Source of the DNA: Flavonifractor sp. AGMB03687
GTDB taxonomy: Bacteria > Bacillota > Clostridia > Oscillospirales > Oscillospiraceae
Direction of reading: 5' to 3'
NCBI RefSeq assembly: GCF_017811815.1
Contig: NZ_JADKZI010000001.1
Location: 1-64,000, forward strand
Length of the DNA stretch: 64,000 bases
The notes beneath the pieces were generated by a model. That model saw only the letters and a program-made list of their open reading frames with translations, ran no database searches and was not told the DNA's origin. Of this stretch, positions 32,666 to 42,793 are shown piece by piece. Every line of letters starts with the position of its first letter. Position 1 is the first letter of the stretch. Made by a program: the position numbers and the translations under genes.

Positions 32666-34099
32666 ATGAGAAAGACAAAAATCATCTGCACCCTGGGTCC
32701 CGCCGTGGACAATGAGGAGACCATCCGCCAGCTGATTCTGGCCGGCATGGATGCTGCCCGCTTCAACTTCTCTCATGGTACCCATGCCGAGCAGCTGGCT
32801 CGTCTGACCATGCTGAAGTCCGTCCGGGACACCCTGGGCCGCCCCGTGGCTACCATTCTGGACACCAAGGGCCCTGAGATCCGCATCAAGTCCTTTGCTA
32901 ACGGCCCCATCACCCTGGAGAAGGGCCAGAGCTTCATGCTGAGCACCGACGAGGTGGAGGGCAACGAGAAGCAGGTGTCTGTTACCTATCTGAATCTGCA
33001 TGAGGAAGTGGGCCCCGGCTGCCGCATCCTGGTGGACGACGGTCTGATTGAGCTGCTGGTGGAGAAGGTAGAGGGTCACAACATCTTCTGCACCGTGGAG
33101 AACGGCGGCCCCCTGTCCAACAATAAATCCATCAACATCCCCAACGTGAGCATCATGCTGCCCTCCCTCACCGAGAAGGATAAGGACGACCTGAAGTTCG
33201 CAGCTGAGAACGACTTTGACTTCATCGCCGCTTCCTTCGTCCGGAAGGCCAGCGACGTGGAGGACATCCGCGCCGAGCTGAACAAGCATGAGGGCGGCGA
33301 GAACATCCGCATCATCGCCAAGATCGAGAACCGCGAGGGCGTGGACAACCTGGAAGCCATCATTGAGGCCGCCGACGGCGTCATGGTGGCCCGCGGCGAC
33401 CTGGGCGTGGAGATCCCCGCTCACGAGGTGCCCATCCTCCAGAAGAAGATGATCAAGGCCACCATCCGTCAGGGCAAGCCCGTTATCACCGCTACCCAGA
33501 TGCTGGACTCCATGATGCGCAACCCCCGTCCCACCCGTGCCGAGGTGTCCGACGTGGCCAACGCCGTGTTTGACGGTACCTCCTGCGTGATGCTGTCCGG
33601 CGAGACCGCCTCCGGCAAGTACCCCGTGGAGGCCCTCCAGACCATGGTGGACGTGGTGACCTCCGCCGAGAACTCCATCCGCTACTGGAACCGCTTCCGC
33701 GAGCGCAACCTGCTGCCCGAGATCGGCGGCATCAACGACGCCATCACCCACTCCTGCTGCCTGACCGCCATGGACCTGAATGCCAGCGCCATTCTGGCTG
33801 CCACCAAGTCCGGCTATACCGCCAAGGTGATCTCCCGTTTCCGTCCCGCCTGCCCCATCCTGGCCCTGTGCCAGACCGAGTCTACCCGCCGCCAGCTGGC
33901 CATCTCCTGGGGCGTGAAGCCTCTGCTGTCCGGCGAGGTGGATTCCACCGACCGCATGTTCTCCATGGCCGTGGACGTGGCCCGCAAGGAGGGCATGGTG
34001 AAGCCCGGTGAGACCGTGGTTATCACCGCCGGCGTGCCTCTGGGCAAGTCCGGTACCACCAACCTGATCAAGGCTGAAGTGGTGAGCGAGCCTGTGTAA
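32666..34099 (+). CDS. pyk: Pyruvate kinase
   Basis: The 477-residue glycolytic enzyme converts PEP and ADP to pyruvate and ATP. Diagnostic parts are KIICTLGPA, FNFSHGTHAEQ, the active-site IAKIENREGVDN, MVARGDLGVEIP and MLSGETASGKYPVEA. It is the short form, without the C-terminal PEP-utiliser-like domain found in Bacilli. The codons are unusually rich in CGT, GCT and GGT endings compared with flanking genes, which points to high expression. A GGAGG precedes the start. The terminator is shared with pdxY. Confidence 0.97.
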   Translation: MRKTKIICTLGPAVDNEETIRQLILAGMDAARFNFSHGTHAEQLARLTMLKSVRDTLGRPVATILDTKGPEIRIKSFANGPITLEKGQSFMLSTDEVEGNEKQVSVTYLNLHEEVGPGCRILVDDGLIELLVEKVEGHNIFCTVENGGPLSNNKSINIPNVSIMLPSLTEKDKDDLKFAAENDFDFIAASFVRKASDVEDIRAELNKHEGGENIRIIAKIENREGVDNLEAIIEAADGVMVARGDLGVEIPAHEVPILQKKMIKATIRQGKPVITATQMLDSMMRNPRPTRAEVSDVANAVFDGTSCVMLSGETASGKYPVEALQTMVDVVTSAENSIRYWNRFRERNLLPEIGGINDAITHSCCLTAMDLNASAILAATKSGYTAKVISRFRPACPILALCQTESTRRQLAISWGVKPLLSGEVDSTDRMFSMAVDVARKEGMVKPGETVVITAGVPLGKSGTTNLIKAEVVSEPV

Positions 34100-34125
34100 G
34101 GCCCGCACGTTTCCAAGGGTATGAA

Positions 34126-34159
34126 ACGAGCCCCTGCCGTATGGCAGGGGCTCGTTTTT
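34126..34159. terminator. Bidirectional terminator, pyk / pdxY
   Basis: ACGAGCCCCTGCC (34126-34138) pairs with its complement (34143-34155), loop GTAT, with T's after it and A's before it. Confidence 0.88.
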
Positions 34160-34169
34160 GTTTGGAGGC

Positions 34170-35009
34170 TCAACCGAGCCGCCGGACCAGATAGGGGATG
34201 GCGCGCTCGAATTCCACCCCGTACCAGTTGGCGTCGGGGGATTCCATGGTCATACGAATGGACCCCACCGTGTAGTCGGTGGCCAGGGCCAGGGCGTCCC
34301 CCAGCTCCATGCCTCGCATAAGGGAGCCTACGCAGGTGGAGGCAAACACGTCGCCGGTTCCAGGGAAGCTGGCGGGCAGGTGCTCCCCAAAGTAGCTGCC
34401 GTACCGGCCGGTCTCCCGGTCGTAGTACATGACGCCCAGTTTGTCCGGCCCAGAGCTGACGCCGGTGAGAGCCACATACCGGGGACCCAGGGCGGCCAGT
34501 GCCTGGAGCATCTCCCTGATATGGCCCTCATCGTACTCGGTGCGGTAGGGCAGACCGGTGAGCAGGCTGGCCTCGGTGAGGTTGGGCAGGATCAGATCGG
34601 CCTTGGCGCATACGCGGGCCATCTGGGCGGGGAAGTCGGGACCGAAGGCGGGGTAGAGCTTGCCGTTGTCCGCCATGACTGGGTCCACCACGATGAGGGT
34701 GCCCTCCTGCCGGAAGGTATCAAAGAAGGAACACACATCGTCGATCTGCTCTGTGGAGGCCAGATAGCCGGTGTAGATGGCGTCGAAGCTCAGCTTGCAT
34801 TCCTGCCAGTGGGCGGCGATGGGCGCGATCTGGTCGGTGAGGTCCTTGCAGGTGAAGCCGGGGAACATAGTATGGGCGGACAGAACCGCCGTGGGAATGA
34901 TGGAGCACTCCACCCCCATGGCCGAGATGATGGGCAGGGCCACCGTCAGAGAGCACTTTCCCACACAGGAGATATCCTGAATGCTGACGATCCGTTTCAA
35001 AAACCGCAC
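34170..35009 (-). CDS. pdxY: Pyridoxal/pyridoxamine kinase
   Basis: The 279-residue ribokinase-family protein matches PdxY/PdxK: start IVSIQDISCVGKCSL, VDPVMADNGKLYP, LPNLTEASLLTG and the GTGDVFAS anion-hole motif with the catalytic Asp. It makes pyridoxal 5'-phosphate from salvaged vitamin B6. PLP enzymes such as the lyase at 45778 depend on this cofactor, but the genes are not linked. It is a single minus-strand gene ending at the pyk terminator. Confidence 0.92.
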   Translation of the reverse strand: MRFLKRIVSIQDISCVGKCSLTVALPIISAMGVECSIIPTAVLSAHTMFPGFTCKDLTDQIAPIAAHWQECKLSFDAIYTGYLASTEQIDDVCSFFDTFRQEGTLIVVDPVMADNGKLYPAFGPDFPAQMARVCAKADLILPNLTEASLLTGLPYRTEYDEGHIREMLQALAALGPRYVALTGVSSGPDKLGVMYYDRETGRYGSYFGEHLPASFPGTGDVFASTCVGSLMRGMELGDALALATDYTVGSIRMTMESPDANWYGVEFERAIPYLVRRLG

Positions 35010-35129
35010 TTCCTTTCCAATATCGCTGGGTGCAGTATAGCAGAGAAACTGGCCTGCTTAAAGCGTCACATATTGCTTATTTCATAAGGCCAGTTCTGGA
35101 AAATCGTGTGTTCAAGGCCCATCCACCCG

Positions 35130-35158
35130 TTGCACAATGGCCCACAGGCGTATATAAT
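35130..35158 (+). promoter_or_regulatory. Promoter of the sugar nucleotidyltransferase gene
   Basis: TTGCAC, 17 nt, TATAAT in the 266-nt gap between pdxY and the nucleotidyltransferase. It leaves a ~110-nt leader before the ATG at 35276; nothing recognisable lies in that leader. Confidence 0.65.
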
Positions 35159-35275
35159 AGATAAGCTTATGTAAAAAGCATGGATTCGTGGATAAATCCC
35201 TTGATAACATTATCATTGCTCTGCTTTGCCGCTCCGGCAGAAGGGAGCAGAGAACAGAAGGAAGGAAACAGAGGC

Positions 35276-36206
35276 ATGAAAAAGCCTGTTCTTGTGGTCA
35301 TGGCCGCCGGCATGGGCAGCCGCTACGGCGGACTCAAGCAGATCGACCCCGTGGGGAACCACGGTCAGATGATCATTGACTACTCCATCTATGACGCCCG
35401 CCGGGCCGGATTTGAGACGGTGGTATTCGTCATCAAGCACCAGATCGAGGATACCTTCAAGGCCGCCATCGGCGACCGGCTCAGCAAGGTCATTGACGTG
35501 AAGTATGCCTACCAGGAGCTGGACGACCTGCCCGAGGGCTATGCCGTGCCCGCCGGCCGGGTGAAGCCCTGGGGCACCTGCCACGCGGTGCTGGCTGCCC
35601 GCAAGGTGGTGGACGGCCCCTTTGCCGTCATCAACTCCGACGACTACTACGGCCCCGAGGCGTTCCGGGAGATCTACCAGTACCTGGAGAACCATCCCGA
35701 TCAGCCCGGCTGCTATGAGTATGCTATGGTGGGCTACCGCCTGGGCAACACCGTCACCGAGCACGGCCACGTGGCCCGGGGCGTATGCGCCGAGGAGGGG
35801 GACCACTACCTGAAAGAGGTGGTGGAGCACACCCACATTGAGAAGGACGGGGAGGACGCCCGCTTCACCGAGGACGACGGCCAGACCTGGACCCATCTCA
35901 GCGGCGACACCATCGTGTCCATGAACCTGTGGGGCTTCACCAACAGCTTTCTCACCGAGGCCCAGGCCCGCTTCCCTGCCTTCCTGGACAAGACCCTGGC
36001 CGAGAACCCCGAGAAGGGGGAGTACTTCCTGCCCAGCGTGGTGACCCAGCTGCTGGAGGAGGGCAAGGCCCGGGTAAAGGTGCTGCGCAGCGCCGACAAG
36101 TGGTACGGCGTCACCTACCGGGAGGACAAGCCGGTGGTGGTGGCGGCGGTGCAGGCCATGACCCAGGCGGGCCTCTATCCCGACGATCTGTGGGGAGCGT
36201 GTACCA

Positions 36207-36220
<14 letters not shown>
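35276..36220 (+). CDS. Sugar-phosphate nucleotidyltransferase
   Basis: The 314-residue protein has the NTP-binding start VVMAAGMGSRYGGLKQIDPV and FAVINSDDYYGPEAF, with the metal-binding acidic pair. This fits the NTP_transferase family; it makes an NDP-sugar from a sugar-1-phosphate. It overlaps the next gene (sugar kinase pseudogene) by 14 nt, an arrangement resembling hexosamine salvage pairs (NahK plus nucleotidyltransferase). Which sugar and nucleotide it uses is unknown. The ribosome site (GAAGGAA) is 11 nt from the ATG. Confidence 0.85.
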
Positions 36221-37317
<1,097 letters not shown>

Positions 37318-37325
37318 GAAAAATG

Positions 37326-37368
37326 AAAACGCGTTGTTTTATCCAAGTCGGATAAAACAACGCGTTTT
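37326..37368. terminator. Bidirectional terminator, kinase pseudogene / guaD
   Basis: A perfect 19-bp stem (37326-37344 with 37350-37368, loop AAGTC) with A and T flanks. It lies between converging units. Confidence 0.9.
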
Positions 37369-37383
37369 GTGTTTTGCAGGGAA

Positions 37384-38664
37384 TCAGGCCAGTTCCAACT
37401 CCGGGAAGGGCTGTTCCACCAGGGACCCGGCGCAGTAGCGGGCGGCGATGTTCCGGTCATCCCCGTCGTAGAGGAACTGCTCCAGACGCTCGAAGGGGGT
37501 GCGCTCCACCAGAGCGTCCAGGGTGGAGGGGCGGAGCACCAGGGCGTCAAACTCAAAGCCGGGCAGGAAGGCCCCCACGTCCCCGAAGAAGGAGCCCGCC
37601 CCCCGGGTGGCCAGATAGAAGGCCTCCGCCAGGGAGAGGGGGGACTGGTCGGGGTGGTTTAGTCCATTCAGCTTGGAGGTCTGCACCGTAGCGGCCACGC
37701 TGCGGGCCATGGAAGCGGTATGGCCGCCGGCCACATCGCTGGCTACGCAGCAGCGCAGACCCAGCCCCAGGTCCTGCCGCAGAGGCATGATGCCGCTGGA
37801 CAGGTTGGTGTTGGACAGGGCGCAGTGGGCCAGCATGACCCCCTTGTTCTTGAGCAGATCCTTCTCGCCGTCGGACAGGTGAATGGCGTGGGCCATGATG
37901 GTCTTGTCCTGCCGCAGCAGGCCGAAGTGCTCATACACCTGGGTGTAGGTGGGGATGTCCGGGTGGAGTTGGGCTACCCAGGCCACCTCACTGGGGTTTT
38001 CCGACAGGTGGGACTGGATGGGCAGATCATACTTTTCACCCAGCTGGCCCAGGCCGTCCATCAGCTCCGGGGTGGTGGAGGGGACGAACCGGGGGGTGAG
38101 GATGAAGCGGGTGTGCCGCAGCTCCTCCCGGCTGCGGCAGATCAGCTCCTCCGTGTCCGCCAGGGAGGCGTGGGTATCCTCCCGCAGGCTGTCGGGGGAG
38201 TTGCGGTCCATGTTCACCTTGCCGATGAGGCCCCGCAGGCCGGACTGCTCGGTGAGCTCCATCAGCCGCCAGGCGGCCTCCTTGTGGATGGTGGCAAAGG
38301 CGGAGAACCGCAGGGTGCCCACCGCCCACAGGTGGTTGAGGAAGGCCTTCCACGCCCGGTCGGCAAAGGCCGGGTCGGCAAAGCGGGCCTCCGCCGGGAA
38401 GGTGTAGGTCTCCAGCCAGGGCAGCAGCTCCTTGTCATAGCCGATGCCCCGGTTGATGATCTGGGGGGCGTGGATGTGCAAGTCGGTAAAGGCGGGGATG
38501 ATGAGGGCGTCCCCCCAGTCGGTCACCGGCTGGCCCTCATACTCCGGCGGCAGGGTATCGTACAGCCCCACTACCGCAGTATTCTTGGTGACCAGATAGG
38601 CGTTGGGTCGGATCTCCAGCTCCCCCAGGGTGGGGGCGTGGAGGAAGGTTCCTTTCAGGATCAT
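37384..38664 (-). CDS. guaD: Guanine deaminase
   Basis: The 426-residue amidohydrolase has the guanine deaminase features: zinc ligands in FTDLHIHAPQ, RFVPSTT, SHLSENPSEV, MAHAIHLSDGE and CVASDVAGGHTASM. It hydrolyses guanine to xanthine and ammonia for purine salvage or as a nitrogen source. It is the last gene of a minus-strand run DUF815 ATPase - TraB/GumN - guaD with 37- and 28-nt gaps, all driven from 41320-41348. Confidence 0.93.
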   Translation of the reverse strand: MILKGTFLHAPTLGELEIRPNAYLVTKNTAVVGLYDTLPPEYEGQPVTDWGDALIIPAFTDLHIHAPQIINRGIGYDKELLPWLETYTFPAEARFADPAFADRAWKAFLNHLWAVGTLRFSAFATIHKEAAWRLMELTEQSGLRGLIGKVNMDRNSPDSLREDTHASLADTEELICRSREELRHTRFILTPRFVPSTTPELMDGLGQLGEKYDLPIQSHLSENPSEVAWVAQLHPDIPTYTQVYEHFGLLRQDKTIMAHAIHLSDGEKDLLKNKGVMLAHCALSNTNLSSGIMPLRQDLGLGLRCCVASDVAGGHTASMARSVAATVQTSKLNGLNHPDQSPLSLAEAFYLATRGAGSFFGDVGAFLPGFEFDALVLRPSTLDALVERTPFERLEQFLYDGDDRNIAARYCAGSLVEQPFPELELA

Positions 38665-38692
38665 GGGATACTCCTTTCGGGGATGAAGAAGC

Positions 38693-40054
38693 TCAGAGCA
38701 CCAGCTCTACGGTGTAGCCCAGTTCTTTCAGTCCGCTGACGATGCCGCCCGGGTCCACCATGTGGCCGGCGCCCACCGCCATAAAGTAGGTGTGGCTGCC
38801 CTCGGTCTCCAGGTACTTGGCGGCGGCCTGGATCATGCCGGGATCCCGCTCCGTAAAGAGCTTGGAGTTGAGCTCATCGGTGCTGTTGATGATGGCGGCC
38901 TTGTCGTATACCTGGGAGAAGGCGGCGGGGTCCCGGTCCTTCCAGGCAGCAAACATACCGGAGAGCATCTCCTCCTGCTGCTGGAGGCCCTCCTCCACTT
39001 CGGAGGAGGTGGTGCCGGACAGGGAAGCCTCCAGAGCGGACAGGGCGGCGTCCAGGTAGGCCTCCTGGTACTCGGCGGAAAGTCCGTCAAAGATGCCGCC
39101 CTGGAAGGCGTAGGTCTCCACCGCGCCGATGGCCTTGCCGGAATTGACCGCGGCGGCGTTCACATAGCTGTCGATGGCCATGGCGTTGGTGCTGGTGGAG
39201 TCATCCATCATGCTGAGGGTGGAGAAGGTGGAGGCCAGAGCCCAGGGCTTGTAGAGGTCCAGGGCATCGGCGCCCATGCCCAGGGCTGCGGCGGCGGTCT
39301 GCACCCGCTGGTAGAGCTCGGGGCTGATGTGGTCGGCCAGAGTGGTGCCGTCGCTGTAGGTCTGCATGCTCTGGAGCAGGGCGATGCCCTCCTGGTCGTT
39401 CAGGTCCAGCTCAAAGATGACCTCCTCGGAGGCCTGGATGGCGTCCCGCAGGGATTTATGGAGGGGATAGACGTTGTCCCGGTCCAGATGTATGGTGCCC
39501 AGCAGGTACAGGGTATTATCCCCGTTGGTGGCCTTCCACAGCAGACCCTTGGACCCGGCGTCCTGCTGGTCGTAGACCGCCAGGATGAGCCGGTTGGCCA
39601 TGACCATGGCCTCCTGATAAGTGCAGGTGCGCTCCAGAGCCAGGTCACCGGCGGAGCCGCCTTTCACCACCCCAAGGCTGGTGAGGAAAGCGGTGGTGCC
39701 CTTTTCCACGCCGGGCAGCTCATAGGCGGCGGCCTCCTGGTAGAGGGCGTTCATGACGCCGCCCCTGGTGGTGTCCACCACCAGGCCCACGGCGTCCGCC
39801 GTCCGCTGGTCCAGCTCCAGCAGAGCCAGCTTGGCGGCCACCACGTCGGTCATGGACTCCAGCTGCTCCATGGTCACCGGGCTCTCAATATAAGAGGTAT
39901 AGTTGTCGTCCACCAGACCCAGAGCGTAGCTGTCGGCCAGCTGGCTCACGGCCCAGGCGGCGGGCTGCTGGGGCTCCGCCGCCAGAGCGGGGACGGCCAG
40001 CAGGGCGGCGGACATCAGTCCGGCCAGGATCTTTTTCAGCAGGTTTCCTCTCAT
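38693..40054 (-). CDS. Secreted TraB/GumN-family protein
   Basis: The 453-residue protein has a signal peptide (LLKKILAGLMSAALLAVPALA, cleavage near ALAAEP). A ~130-residue N-terminal region with SLH-like character (AVSQLADSYALGLVDDNY, then TMEQLESMTDVVAAKLALLE) precedes the TraB/GumN domain. That domain begins LLWKATNGDNTLYLLGTIHLD and carries the GTIH motif and a later MAVGAGHMVD. The family is suspected to be metalloprotease- or haem-related, but its biochemical role is not settled. The start at 40054 has AAGGAG seven bases upstream. The operon with a AAA ATPase and guanine deaminase gives no obvious functional clue. Confidence 0.85.
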   Translation of the reverse strand: MRGNLLKKILAGLMSAALLAVPALAAEPQQPAAWAVSQLADSYALGLVDDNYTSYIESPVTMEQLESMTDVVAAKLALLELDQRTADAVGLVVDTTRGGVMNALYQEAAAYELPGVEKGTTAFLTSLGVVKGGSAGDLALERTCTYQEAMVMANRLILAVYDQQDAGSKGLLWKATNGDNTLYLLGTIHLDRDNVYPLHKSLRDAIQASEEVIFELDLNDQEGIALLQSMQTYSDGTTLADHISPELYQRVQTAAAALGMGADALDLYKPWALASTFSTLSMMDDSTSTNAMAIDSYVNAAAVNSGKAIGAVETYAFQGGIFDGLSAEYQEAYLDAALSALEASLSGTTSSEVEEGLQQQEEMLSGMFAAWKDRDPAAFSQVYDKAAIINSTDELNSKLFTERDPGMIQAAAKYLETEGSHTYFMAVGAGHMVDPGGIVSGLKELGYTVELVL

Positions 40055-40091
40055 AGGTATGCTCCTTTCCTTTTTGTGGGGCATGGATGGC

Positions 40092-41294
40092 TTAGGTGAG
40101 ACTGAGGCTGGCGATGTACTGCTTGGCGGTGCGGGGCGTTCTTCCCGGGTGGCGCATCTCCCAGCGGTCGGCGCCGGTGCGCAGGGCCTGCCTGTCCATA
40201 GTGATGCCGGACTGGGCGGCCATCCGCTCCACCAGGTCCAGGAAGTCGGCTTTGTTCAGGGCCAGATAGGGGATACGCAGGCCGAAGCGCTCGGCCAGGG
40301 AGGTCTTTTCCTGGATGGTCTCGCTGGCGTCCACCTCGTCTCCCGCCCGGTCGGAGAAGGTCTGCCGCACCAGGTGGCGGCGGTTGGAGGTGGCGTAGAT
40401 GGCCACGTTGGCGGGACGGCGCTCCAGGCCGCCCTCCAGGATGGTCTTCATGACGGAATAGGTGGTGTCGTCCTGGTCAAAGGCCAGATCGTCGATGAAC
40501 AGGATAAACTTGAGCCGCCGGCCGCCCAGGGTGCGGATAAGCCGGGGCATATCGGCCAGCCCTTCCTTCTGCACCTCGATGAGCCGCAGATCCTCAAAGC
40601 CGGGCCGGGAGAGCAGGCTCTTCACGGTGGCCGACTTGCCGGTGCCGCTGTCGCCGAAGAGCAGCACGTTGTTGACGTGGTGTCCCTCCAGCAGGGCCTG
40701 GGTGTTGGCGATGACCTGATCCCGCTGAAGCTCGTAGCCCATCATCTCGTCGGGGGTGGGGCAGTCGGGCTGATCCACCGGGAAGAGCTCCCCGTCCTCC
40801 CACAGGAAGGCACGGCTGCGGGCGAAGAGGCCGGAGCCGTGGGTGCGGTAGAAGTCGGTCAGCTCCTCAAAGGTAAAAGGACAGCCGGCGGGCCAGCGGG
40901 GCAGCCCCTCCAGCACCGGCAGTAGGGCGGCACCGGCCTGCTCCGCCATGGCGGAGATGAGGCGGCCGCAGTCCAGGCGGCACAGCTGGGTGAAGAGCTC
41001 CACATCCCGGCGGGCGGCCCCCTCCAGGGCGGGGTCGGAGCCCCCCTCCTCGGCCAGCCGGGCGTAGGGGGACTCGGTGTAACGCAGCTGGTCGTGGAGC
41101 CAGTCCCCCAGACCGGCGTAGTTTCCGGCCCGCAGGGCGTAAAACAGGGCGGCGTAGTCCTCCGCCGCACCGGCGCTGTCCTGCCGGGCCAGCTTGTCCA
41201 GCAGGGAGCGCACCAAATGGAGTTCAGGGGTCTCCAGAATATGTCGGTAAGCGGCAACGCCCCCCAGGGCGAAGCGCAGGGTTTCCATGGTCAT
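40092..41294 (-). CDS. DUF815-family AAA ATPase
   Basis: The 400-residue cytosolic protein is a DUF815-type P-loop ATPase: Walker A LLFGDSGTGKSATVKS and Walker B FILFIDDLAF are in the C-terminal half, and an Arg finger-like ATSNRRHLVRQTFSD follows. The first ~180 residues are helical and specific to the family. Its target is unknown; such ATPases may be chaperone-like. AAGGAGG precedes the chosen ATG by eight bases; the longer ORF lacks a site. First gene of its operon. Confidence 0.85.
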   Translation of the reverse strand: MTMETLRFALGGVAAYRHILETPELHLVRSLLDKLARQDSAGAAEDYAALFYALRAGNYAGLGDWLHDQLRYTESPYARLAEEGGSDPALEGAARRDVELFTQLCRLDCGRLISAMAEQAGAALLPVLEGLPRWPAGCPFTFEELTDFYRTHGSGLFARSRAFLWEDGELFPVDQPDCPTPDEMMGYELQRDQVIANTQALLEGHHVNNVLLFGDSGTGKSATVKSLLSRPGFEDLRLIEVQKEGLADMPRLIRTLGGRRLKFILFIDDLAFDQDDTTYSVMKTILEGGLERRPANVAIYATSNRRHLVRQTFSDRAGDEVDASETIQEKTSLAERFGLRIPYLALNKADFLDLVERMAAQSGITMDRQALRTGADRWEMRHPGRTPRTAKQYIASLSLT

Positions 41295-41319
41295 GTTGGG
41301 TTCCTCCTTATCTGTGTCC

Positions 41320-41348
41320 ATTTTATGCGCGGGGGGAACCGATGTCAA
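41320..41348 (-). promoter_or_regulatory. Promoter of the DUF815-TraB-guaD operon
   Basis: Minus strand TTGACA, 17 nt, TAAAAT: a near-consensus promoter 26 nt upstream of the DUF815 start. Confidence 0.75.
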
Positions 41349-41357
41349 TGCAAAGGC

Positions 41358-41386
41358 TTGACTTGAGCGTTCAATTTCCGTATGCT
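41358..41386 (+). promoter_or_regulatory. Promoter of class II aldolase gene
   Basis: TTGACT, 17 nt, TATGCT. Transcription from ~41393 excludes the ORF start at 41386 and supports ATG 41422. Confidence 0.6.
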
Positions 41387-41421
41387 TGAAGAAAAGCGGA
41401 TATGGAAAGGAAGTCTTGTGT

Positions 41422-42066
41422 ATGCTGTTACAGGAGCAGCGGGAGCTGGTGGTGGAGTACGGTAAGAAGCTGGTCACCACCGGACTCACCGACGGTACCT
41501 TCGGCAACCTCAGTGTATTTGACCGGGAGAGCGGCCTCATGGCCATCAGCCCCTCGGGCATGGACTATTTTCTCACCACGCCGGAGGACGTGGTGGTCAC
41601 CGATTTGGAGGGCAAGGTGGTGGACGGCAAGCGCAAGCCCTCCAGCGAGCTGGATCTCCACCGGCTGTTCTATCAGCGGCGGCAGGATGTGACTGGAGTG
41701 GTCCACACCCACTCCACCTTTGCCACCGTGCTCTCCTGCCTGCGCTGGCCCATTGAGCCGGTCCACTATCTGGTGGCCTACGCCGGGCGGCAGGTGCCCT
41801 GCATCCCCTACTACCCCTTCGGCTCCCTGGAGCTGGCCGAGGCGGCCTGGGAGGGCATGAAGGATCAGTACAACGCCTGCCTGCTGGGCAATCACGGCCT
41901 GCTGGCGGTGGGGGGCAGCCTGTCCTTTGCCTTTGATGCCGCCCAGCAGCTGGAGTTTCTGGCTAAGGTCTACTACTATACCAAGCAGGCCGGGGGCGGG
42001 ATCAACCTGACGGCGGAGGAGCTGGAGGCGGTGCTGGGCAAGTTCCAGAGCTACCGCCAGGCCTAA
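41422..42066 (+). CDS. Class II aldolase (fuculose-phosphate aldolase-like)
   Basis: The 214-residue zinc enzyme has the family motifs: FGNLSVFD, ISPSGMDYFLTTPEDVV, VVHTHSTFATVLS (the two His zinc ligands) and GNHGLLAVG. It belongs to the FucA/AraD family. It would split fuculose-1-phosphate or a related sugar phosphate into dihydroxyacetone phosphate and an aldehyde. No fucose or rhamnose genes are nearby, so the substrate is not established. The start at 41422 follows GGAAAGGAA. Confidence 0.85.
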   Translation: MLLQEQRELVVEYGKKLVTTGLTDGTFGNLSVFDRESGLMAISPSGMDYFLTTPEDVVVTDLEGKVVDGKRKPSSELDLHRLFYQRRQDVTGVVHTHSTFATVLSCLRWPIEPVHYLVAYAGRQVPCIPYYPFGSLELAEAAWEGMKDQYNACLLGNHGLLAVGGSLSFAFDAAQQLEFLAKVYYYTKQAGGGINLTAEELEAVLGKFQSYRQA

Positions 42067-42069
42067 GCC

Positions 42070-42098
42070 TTGCATTTTCAGCCGGTTCAGAGTACAAT
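42070..42098 (+). promoter_or_regulatory. Promoter of YheO-type regulator / pepV operon
   Basis: TTGCAT, 17 nt, TACAAT, four bases after the aldolase stop and 36 nt before the regulator start. Confidence 0.65.
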
Positions 42099-42134
42099 CT
42101 GGACTGGAATCCAAAAGAAAGAGGAAGTGAACCA

Positions 42135-42788
42135 ATGGATCGGGAGGAAGCCTTTGAATTTCTGGACCGCACTGCCCGGGGAATCGCGGAGATGTTCGGC
42201 TCCACTTGCGAGACTCTGGTCCACGACATGGGGGACCCCAGGCACCCCATTCTGTCCATTTATAACGGCCATGTGTCCGGGCGGACGGTAGGTTCCACCA
42301 TGGACATCCTGGGTACCGCCAAGGAGCTGGACCGGGATGCCCTGGTCACCGACTTCGTCAACCTGTACGCCACCACCCCCTCGGGTCAGCAGATCAAGAG
42401 CAGCACCTTCCACCTCATCGGGGAGGACTTCAACCTGGCCCTGGGCATCAACTTCGACTACAGCTCGCTGGTGTACGCCAACCGCATCCTGGTGGACCTG
42501 ATGAGCGCCGAGGCCGACCTGCAAAGCGCCATGTGGCACGGCGGGGAGGGCCAGCTGACCCAGATCTTTGAGGAATGTCTGGCGGCGGTGGGCAAGCCGG
42601 TGAACGCCCTGACCAAGCGGGACCGGATGAAGATCATCGCCCTGCTGGACCAGAAAAACGCCTTCTCTTTCCGTAAGTCGGTGCCCTTTGTGGCCAAGCG
42701 GCTCCAGGTGTCCCGGTACACGGTGTACAAATACCTGGGGGAGCTGACCGGCGCCGCCGGCGAGGAGGAACAACCAAAGGAGGATTAA
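42135..42788 (+). CDS. YheO-type PAS-like transcriptional regulator
   Basis: The 217-residue protein has an N-terminal PAS-like YheO domain (CETLVHDMGDPRHPILSIYN, then GHVSGRTVG) and a C-terminal helix-turn-helix (FVAKRLQVSRYTVYKYL). It probably senses a small ligand and controls the following dipeptidase or the upstream aldolase. It is a paralogue of the regulator at 44254-44967 on the other strand. pepV begins five nucleotides after its stop. Confidence 0.82.
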   Translation: MDREEAFEFLDRTARGIAEMFGSTCETLVHDMGDPRHPILSIYNGHVSGRTVGSTMDILGTAKELDRDALVTDFVNLYATTPSGQQIKSSTFHLIGEDFNLALGINFDYSSLVYANRILVDLMSAEADLQSAMWHGGEGQLTQIFEECLAAVGKPVNALTKRDRMKIIALLDQKNAFSFRKSVPFVAKRLQVSRYTVYKYLGELTGAAGEEEQPKED

Positions 42789-42793
42789 CACCC